Below, one piece after another: positions 58,750-64,000 of a stretch of 64,000 bases of DNA (position 1 is its first letter; each line of letters starts with the position of its first letter). The DNA is from JAKAWW01 sp049965095 (GTDB lineage: Archaea > Micrarchaeota > Micrarchaeia > Micrarchaeales > Micrarchaeaceae). Below the pieces are notes generated by a model. The model was given only the letters and a program-made list of their open reading frames with translations, searched no databases and was not told where the DNA came from. The position numbers and the translations under genes are program-made. The stretch spans positions 101,753 to 165,752 of the forward strand of contig JBMFWR010000001.1 in assembly GCA_049965095.1 (NCBI GenBank), written 5' to 3'.

Positions 58750-61632
58750 ATGCTTGATTATAAAAAAATTGAAGCCAAATGGCAAGACGAATGGGAAAAG
58801 GCAAAGATATTTGAGGTTGAGCCTAGCGACAGGAAGGCTCTTATGATAACCGCAGCACTGCCGTACGTAAACTCGCTGCAGCACATAGGCCACATGAGGA
58901 CCTACGGCACTGCCGATATGTATGCAAGATACATGCGCATGAAAGGCTACAACGTGCTTTTTCCTATGGCGTTCCACGCAACCGGCACCCCAATAATATC
59001 GTTTGCCAAGAGAATAAGGAACAAGGATCCGGATCTGATTAGCGATTTCAAGTCTTTCGAGATAAGCGACAGCGATATCGAGAAGATGGTCGATCCGTTG
59101 TTTATGGTTAAATATTTCTCAAGCGAGATAATGCAGGGTATGAAGGAAGCAGGCCTGAGCATAGACTGGCGCAGAAAGTTTACAACGATAGATCCTGCAT
59201 TCAGCAAAATGGTTGAGTGGCAATTCTACAAGCTCAAGGAGAAGAACCTGCTCACGCAAGGAAGCCATCCAGTGGGCTGGTGCCCGAACGAGAACAATGC
59301 GGTAGGGCAGCACGACACCAAACATGACGTGCAGCCAGAGATAGGCCCGATGCCTGTAATCAAGTTCAAGGAACCAGGGACAGGAATAATATTTGGCTGC
59401 GCCACCTACAGGCCCGAAACTATTTACGGAGTCACAAATCTGTTTGTAAACGAGAAGGATGATTACATAATAGCAGAAATAAAAGGAGAAAAATACTATA
59501 TGGCAAAAGATGCGGCTGATATTCTGAAGTACCAGCTGCCGATAAATATAGTATCAAACATGAAAGGTGCTGACCTGCTTGGCAAGAAGGCTGTAAACCC
59601 GATTACTGGAGAAGAAGTGCCAGTTCTTCCCGGATTTTTTGTAAAAGGTGACGTCGGCACAGGTGTTGTAATGAGCGTGCCATCTCATGCCCCGTTCGAT
59701 TATGCCGCTTTGGAAAGGCTCAAGGAGCGTGGCTACCCACTGCCAAAAATAGAATACAAAAAACTCATAGAGGTGGAGCCTTCAAGCAGAGGCATTAGCA
59801 TAGGGCGTTCGCTCACAGATGTCAACTCCGGTGATGCCAAGCCGGAGCATCCTGAAATACCTGCTCTCGCATACATGGAAATCCTGCATACTAATCCGAA
59901 TGCAATAGATGACATGCTTGAATTCGCAACAAAGCTGATTTACAGAGAGGAATCTCATTGGGGCAAGATGATAGTGGGCACTTACAAAGGTATGAGTGAA
60001 CCAGAAGCAAGGGAGCAGATAAAGCAGGATCTTATAAAAAGCAACAACGCATTCGAAATCCACGTGCTGACAAACGATGCTCCTGTATACTGCAGATGCG
60101 GCGCAAGGGTTGTAGTCAAATATGTTGAAAATCAGTGGTTCATAAACTACGGCAATGCGGAATGGAAGGCAGAAGCAAAAAAGATGCTCGATAATATAAG
60201 AATATATCCTGAAGGATTGAGGCCTGCATTCTACAATGCTGTAGATTGGATAAATCTAAGGGCTACGGAAAGAGCCGAGGGCCTTGGAACAAGGTTTCCA
60301 TTTAACCCTGACCACATAATAGAATCGCTTTCCGATTCTACAATATACATGAGCTTTTACACAATCTCGCACATAATAAACTCTAGCGGTATCGCGCCTG
60401 ATCAGCTTAAGCCGGAATTCTTCGATTTCATGTATGATGACATAGGCACTGCGGAAAGCGTCGCAAATGTCACAGGGATAGATCCAACAACAGTCAAAAA
60501 ATGCAAGGAATCAATGGATTATTGGTATAGCAACACATCAAGACATTCGGGTCCTGATCTGATACCTAACCATCTTATTATGTACGTGTTCAATCACATT
60601 GCCCTTTTGAAGAAAAGTTTTCAGCCAAAGCAGATAGTGGTAAACGGCTTCGTCCTTTACGAAGGCGAAAAGATGAGCAAAAGTCTCGGCAACATCGTGC
60701 CGCTGAGGAAGGCAATTGGCCAATATGGCGTAGATCCGCTCAGATTTGTGGAGATAGCAGGCGCATCCCTGGATACTGATACGCCGTTTACTGCAGCTGG
60801 TGTAGACAGCGTCAAAGTAAGGAACGAGTACCTTTACTCAATAATAGAGGGAATGGTCAAGCTGGACAGCGGCGAGCTTAGGCACATAGACTACTGGCTT
60901 TATTCAAAGCTCAATACAAAAATAAAGAGTGCAACTGCACACATGGACAATTTGGAGATAAAAGAAGCCTATACTGAGATATTCTACGATTCGGTAAACG
61001 AGCTCAAGGAGTACTTTGAAAAAGGCGGCAAAAACAGGATCGTAGTGCAGGATTTCATGGAATCTATAACATTGATGCTCTCTCCAATCATGCCGCATGT
61101 TGCGGAAGAATTCTGGCACGAGCTTGGCAAGACAACACTAGTAGCAAAGGAAAAGTGGCCAAATGCAGACGAATCTATGATAAATGAGAGCATAGAAAAG
61201 CTTGAGGAATTTATAGAAAGTACAATAAGCGATGCCAGAAGGGCAATAGGGCTTACTTCGAAAATAGATGCGAACAAGGACAAGCAGATAGACAAGGTTG
61301 TCATAATAATAGCGGATGACTGGAAGACAAGGGCATACAACGCATTGGTAGATACAAAGAGTATATCGAAGGTGCTTGAAATGCCAGAGCTGTCGCAGCA
61401 AAAGGAACAAGCAGCGAAGTTCCTGCAGGGCTTTGCCAAAAACATGAATGGCATATCAAAGATTCCGGAGCTCAAGAGCGATGAGGTAGTTGCAGCTTTC
61501 ATAGAGGCGCTTCCATACATAGAATCTAAGATAGGCTGTAGGGCAATGGTCGAGAAGGAAAGCTCTTCAAAGTCGCCGCGCGCTCAGAGGGCAATGCCTG
61601 ACAAGCCAAGCATAGATATTATATACAAATGA
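58750..61632 (+). CDS. leuS: Leucyl-tRNA synthetase
   Basis: 960 residues, class Ia, archaeal/eukaryotic type. HIGHMRTYG at 45-53 and EKMSKSLG near 638-645 form the catalytic site. A CP1 editing domain with GTGVVMSVPSHAPFDYAAL near 300 removes wrong amino acids; a zinc-like pair is visible as YCRCGAR near residue 450. The extended C-terminal portion binds tRNA-Leu, of which the GAG form is encoded at 42433. Upstream AT-rich spacer, GGGGAG Shine-Dalgarno-like just before the ATG. Confidence 0.97.
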   Translation: MLDYKKIEAKWQDEWEKAKIFEVEPSDRKALMITAALPYVNSLQHIGHMRTYGTADMYARYMRMKGYNVLFPMAFHATGTPIISFAKRIRNKDPDLISDFKSFEISDSDIEKMVDPLFMVKYFSSEIMQGMKEAGLSIDWRRKFTTIDPAFSKMVEWQFYKLKEKNLLTQGSHPVGWCPNENNAVGQHDTKHDVQPEIGPMPVIKFKEPGTGIIFGCATYRPETIYGVTNLFVNEKDDYIIAEIKGEKYYMAKDAADILKYQLPINIVSNMKGADLLGKKAVNPITGEEVPVLPGFFVKGDVGTGVVMSVPSHAPFDYAALERLKERGYPLPKIEYKKLIEVEPSSRGISIGRSLTDVNSGDAKPEHPEIPALAYMEILHTNPNAIDDMLEFATKLIYREESHWGKMIVGTYKGMSEPEAREQIKQDLIKSNNAFEIHVLTNDAPVYCRCGARVVVKYVENQWFINYGNAEWKAEAKKMLDNIRIYPEGLRPAFYNAVDWINLRATERAEGLGTRFPFNPDHIIESLSDSTIYMSFYTISHIINSSGIAPDQLKPEFFDFMYDDIGTAESVANVTGIDPTTVKKCKESMDYWYSNTSRHSGPDLIPNHLIMYVFNHIALLKKSFQPKQIVVNGFVLYEGEKMSKSLGNIVPLRKAIGQYGVDPLRFVEIAGASLDTDTPFTAAGVDSVKVRNEYLYSIIEGMVKLDSGELRHIDYWLYSKLNTKIKSATAHMDNLEIKEAYTEIFYDSVNELKEYFEKGGKNRIVVQDFMESITLMLSPIMPHVAEEFWHELGKTTLVAKEKWPNADESMINESIEKLEEFIESTISDARRAIGLTSKIDANKDKQIDKVVIIIADDWKTRAYNALVDTKSISKVLEMPELSQQKEQAAKFLQGFAKNMNGISKIPELKSDEVVAAFIEALPYIESKIGCRAMVEKESSSKSPRAQRAMPDKPSIDIIYK

Positions 61633-61636
61633 TTGA

Positions 61637-62266
61637 ATGCCCGGAATCCTAGAAAAATACGATCTTTTCTTATTTGACTGGGACGGCGTGCTGATAAGAT
61701 TGTACAAGCACACAAAGCTTTATGGCCGGCTCATAAGCGCAATCGTAAGCACTGAGGGTGCAAAGCCTTACAGTGCTACATTTGACGAAAGCGCCTACAG
61801 GAAAGGCCAGGAGAATATGATATTGGGTAAGTTTCTAAACTTTTTTATTAAGCATTTTATAAGGCCAAGATTGAATTATGGAGTAAACAAAACCATAAAG
61901 GAGCTAAAGAGGCACGGAAAGCTTGTAGCAGTATTTTCAAATGGCAGCAAGGGGCGCATCATGATTAAGATGGAAAAGCTCGGCATAAGAAAATATTTCG
62001 ATTTGGTTTCAAGCAACGATGAAATAGGATTCTCGAAGCCTAATCCTGCTGGCTTAATCTTCGTGGCAAAAGCGCTGAAAGTGCGTCCCGAAAGGTGCCT
62101 TTATATAGGTGACAAGCATACTGACATAATGGCCGCAAGATATGCGCACATGCATTCATGCGCTATTGCAGATGGGTTCGACAGCTATGCAAGGCTTTCT
62201 GCTATGGAGCCTGATTACATATTCAAAAACATGGACGAGTTCTACAACGCCCTTTTTTCAAAATAA
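61637..62266 (+). CDS. HAD-family hydrolase (phosphatase)
   Basis: 209 residues. FLFDWDGVLI (nucleophile DxD near residue 12), FSNGSKGRI (motif II), GFSKPNPAG (motif III lysine) and YIGDKHTDIMAA (motif IV) complete a Rossmann-like HAD phosphatase. The cap is short (residues 25-85). The most similar known types are phosphoglycolate phosphatases, but the substrate is not clear. It begins four bases after leuS stops, so it is co-transcribed. Confidence 0.88.
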   Translation: MPGILEKYDLFLFDWDGVLIRLYKHTKLYGRLISAIVSTEGAKPYSATFDESAYRKGQENMILGKFLNFFIKHFIRPRLNYGVNKTIKELKRHGKLVAVFSNGSKGRIMIKMEKLGIRKYFDLVSSNDEIGFSKPNPAGLIFVAKALKVRPERCLYIGDKHTDIMAARYAHMHSCAIADGFDSYARLSAMEPDYIFKNMDEFYNALFSK

Positions 62267-62363
62267 AAAGCGGCCATACCAATAAGCATAAGCGGCATTT
62301 GTGCCTTGCCAGCTAACGAGTGTTTCATTTGGGCTTCAACGAACACGGCTAAATAGAAAGGTT

Positions 62364-62371
62364 TTTAAATA
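62364..62371 (+). promoter_or_regulatory. TATA box for the TRAM-domain gene
   Basis: TTTAAATA within an AT-rich block predicts transcription near 62393 and a leader of about 48 bases. That leader contains GGCGGTTTCGC, which can form a small stem. Confidence 0.5.
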
Positions 62372-62440
62372 TAAAAGATTATATCATTAGAGATACGGAG
62401 TAAGGCGGTTTCGCTAATTCTACGTATGAGAGAGATATAA

Positions 62441-62719
62441 ATGAAAGACTATGAAGAAGGAGAAGGAAGTGAAAGTGAAGAAGGCAGGGGAGAAGGAAGA
62501 CGCGGCATAAGGATGAAACCTAACTATTTCATGCCAAAACCTGTCAAGGTAGGAGATGAACTGGAAGTAACAATAGAAGCAGTAGCAACAAAGGGCGATG
62601 GCATAGCGAAGAAGGACGGCTTTGTGATATTTGTTCCGAAGGCTAAAAATGGTGACAAGCTCAAAGTCAGGATCACTGATGTAAAGGCCAGGTTCGCAGT
62701 TGCAGAGATAGTCCAGTAA
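62441..62719 (+). CDS. TRAM-domain RNA-binding protein
   Basis: 92 residues. The first 25 are Glu/Gly/Arg-rich and low-complexity; the rest, KPVKVGDELEVTIEAVATKGDGIAKKDGFVIFVPKAKNGDKLKVRI, is a TRAM fold. Small TRAM proteins in archaea act as RNA chaperones, with a role in cold response in some methanogens. It has its own promoter and leader, and is followed by ribosomal genes. Confidence 0.9.
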   Translation: MKDYEEGEGSESEEGRGEGRRGIRMKPNYFMPKPVKVGDELEVTIEAVATKGDGIAKKDGFVIFVPKAKNGDKLKVRITDVKARFAVAEIVQ

Positions 62720-62795
62720 TTACAAATATTTTTATTTTTTTTATTTAAAACTTTTATTTGAATCATGCTTGATTTAAACGATATTAGTGCTTTGC

Positions 62796-63257
62796 ATGGC
62801 TAGGATGCATTCTAAAAAGAAGGGAAAGGCCAAGTCGAGGAAGCCACCGCTGTCTGCGGCGACCAAGCCCGAGATGGGCAAGGAGCAGATAGAGGAGCTC
62901 ATAGTAAAATACGCCAAGCAGGGCATGAGCCCGGCGCTTATAGGAGAGACCCTGAAAAGACAGCATGGCGTGCAGTACATAAAATATGCTACTGGTAGCA
63001 GGCTTGGCAAAATACTAGAGGAGAAGGGCGTTGCACCGCAGCTTCCCTCAGATCTGGTAGACCTTATGAAGAAGGCGGTAAACATGCGGGCGCATCTTGC
63101 AGCCAACAAAAGCGATGTTCATAATACTATAAGGCTGCATAGAGTAGAATCAAAGATATGGAGGCTCACGAGATACTATATAAGCACAGGCAAGCTGCCC
63201 CAAGATTGGAGATATGACCCGGCAAAAGCCGAGCTTATAATAAAAGGAACGGCATGA
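62796..63257 (+). CDS. rps15: 30S ribosomal protein S15 (uS15)
   Basis: 153 residues starting MARMHSKKKGKAKSRKPP, the archaeal extended N-terminus, followed by the conserved core with IEELIVKYAKQGMSPALIGETLKRQHGV and RLHRVESKIWRLTRYY. The start follows the family; an ATG three codons upstream is the alternative. It binds the central domain of 16S rRNA. The eS1 gene begins five bases after its stop. Confidence 0.95.
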   Translation: MARMHSKKKGKAKSRKPPLSAATKPEMGKEQIEELIVKYAKQGMSPALIGETLKRQHGVQYIKYATGSRLGKILEEKGVAPQLPSDLVDLMKKAVNMRAHLAANKSDVHNTIRLHRVESKIWRLTRYYISTGKLPQDWRYDPAKAELIIKGTA

Positions 63258-63261
63258 TTGT

Positions 63262-63831
63262 ATGGCGCTGCAGAAAAAAGTCGATAAGTGGAAGCTCAAG
63301 AAATGGTTTACTGTATACGCTCCAAAGGAATTCAACAACACAGTAATAGGAGAAATGCCTGCCAACGAGGACAAGGATGCAATAGGCAGGACTGTAAAGG
63401 TCGGCTTGGATACAATAACCCACAATCCGTCTCACGCATATACAAACGTAAAGTTCAAGATTGTCAGTGTTGACGGCACCGCAGCGCACACAAAGCTTGT
63501 CGTAATGGAACAGCTCAACAGCTATATAAGATCTCTAGTTAGGCGTTACAGGAGCATTGCTTCTACAGTGCAGACGCTAAAGACAAAGGACAACATAGAG
63601 GTAGTTGCGAAGCTCATAGCAGTGACAAGAGGTAGAACAGCGCACAGCAAGATAAGGGGTATAAGGAAGGAGATGGAAGGCATTGTTGCTTCATACATAA
63701 ACGACAACGACATGAACACCATAATAAGCACAATAAACGAAGGCAAGCTTCAAAGCGATATAGCGGCAAGGCTCAATCACATAGCTGCAATAAACAGGGT
63801 AGAAGTAAAGAAGCTTGAGGTCAAGCAGTAA
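63262..63831 (+). CDS. rps3ae: 30S ribosomal protein S3Ae (eS1)
   Basis: 189 residues. KKWFTVYAPKEFNNTVIGEMPANE is the diagnostic eS1 start, followed by GRTVKV and HTKLVVMEQLNSYIRSLVRRYRS. It lies on the platform of the 30S subunit. Just downstream the sequence is intergenic to the end of the window. Confidence 0.95.
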   Translation: MALQKKVDKWKLKKWFTVYAPKEFNNTVIGEMPANEDKDAIGRTVKVGLDTITHNPSHAYTNVKFKIVSVDGTAAHTKLVVMEQLNSYIRSLVRRYRSIASTVQTLKTKDNIEVVAKLIAVTRGRTAHSKIRGIRKEMEGIVASYINDNDMNTIISTINEGKLQSDIAARLNHIAAINRVEVKKLEVKQ

Positions 63832-64000
63832 TTTCCTCTTAATCTTCTCTAATCCTTATTTTTTATTCATTTATGTAATTATATTTTACAACATTTGCAA
63901 GAGTTGAGCATAACTTGTCAATCTGTTAATTTACAGAATGCTTAGCAGAAAGCCCACGATTTTAATCGTGGGATGAATGTGGATTAGACAAACACGTAGG
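63832..64000 (+). other. Intergenic tail with no gene seen
   Basis: AT-rich. No reading frame or RNA gene is recognised apart from the hairpin at 63953-63972, which is listed separately. Confidence 0.6.
63953..63972 (+). mobile_element. IS200/IS605-type end hairpin, orphan
   Basis: CCCACGATT-TT-AATCGTGGG, a perfect nine-base-pair palindrome, followed by ATGAATGTGG. In archaeal IS200/IS605 and IS1341-type elements such a CCCACG...CGTGGG stem followed by ATGAATG marks the element's 3' end and the end of the TnpB guide-RNA scaffold. No tnpB lies upstream in this window; the adjacent genes are ribosomal. It is either a solo relic or an RNA-scaffold remnant. Whether something follows beyond the window is unknown. 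Confidence 0.55.

Noticed and set aside
1..64000. CRISPR arrays
   Set aside because: No series of regularly spaced repeats was seen in reading through the window.

Overview
The window is a gene-dense archaeal chromosome segment. Archaeal markers include two-subunit DNA polymerase D, SRP54 with an archaeal-type SRP RNA, aIF1A and aIF2-beta, RNA polymerase subunits Rpo3/RpoD and Rpo10/RpoN, FEN1, XPD and XPF homologues, a TATA-binding-protein repeat, ribosomal proteins eL41, eL24, eS28 and eL18, and lipid genes for geranylgeranyl reductase and UbiA. Many genes start close behind TATA boxes, as in leaderless archaeal transcription. Introns in three of four tRNA genes at non-anticodon positions, small genes, overlapping ends and class III (type IV pilin-like) signal peptides suggest a DPANN archaeon, most likely Micrarchaeota (ARMAN-like). 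That placement is inference; no 16S rRNA gene is present.

Layout. 0-5 kb: a UvrD helicase/RecB nuclease, a nucleotidyltransferase-like protein and a ribosomal cluster eL8/L7Ae-eS28-eL24. 5-7.7 kb: a winged-helix gene coupled to a large secreted or surface protein, plus small unknowns. 7.8-14.6 kb: a membrane respiratory module nuoH-I-J-K-L-M-N without the catalytic arm (no A, B, C, D, E, F or G). 14.6-17.2 kb: geranylgeranyl reductase, a single-repeat TBP and a GT4 glycosyltransferase. 17.3-25.8 kb: SRP54, a DRG-type GTPase, intron-bearing tRNA-Arg, TatD, a thiol/redox membrane cassette (DUF929-like, a CGC membrane protein and a V4R-like protein), SecY and the tiny eL41 gene. 25.9-32.7 kb: XPD, a presenilin-like protease, intron-bearing tRNA-Ser, SRP RNA, aIF2-beta, aIF1A, a B12/radical-SAM enzyme, GNAT and a Cgi121-like protein. 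32.7-41.7 kb: a flippase, a large membrane glycoprotein-type protein, XPF nuclease, a broken pilin gene beside a decayed TnpB, CTP synthase, GT2, a 2'-5' RNA ligase and a CheD-like protein. 41.8-44.9 kb: an rpoD-tRNA-Leu-eL18-uL13-uS9-rpoN-tRNA-Pro-uS2 cluster. 45-58.7 kb: UbiA, a DUF2341 pilin-like protein, UPF0147, both PolD subunits, PolX, an Hsp20, FEN1, aMBF1 and a prepilin peptidase. 58.7-64 kb: LeuRS, a HAD phosphatase, a TRAM protein, uS15, eS1 and an IS200/IS605-type end hairpin.

The genes form several working sets. Replication and repair: PolD, FEN1, PolX, XPD, XPF and UvrD. Protein export and surface: SRP54 + SRP RNA + SecY, prepilin peptidase with pilin-like substrates, and flippase with glycosyltransferases. 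Translation: ribosomal proteins, initiation factors, LeuRS and tRNAs. Energy: the Nuo membrane arm. The most unusual observations are a TBP with only one of the usual two repeats, a tRNA-Pro whose T-arm carries two introns, other non-canonical tRNA introns that fit bulge-helix-bulge structures exactly, and several unlisted very small basic ORFs. No CRISPR array and no intact mobile element was seen.
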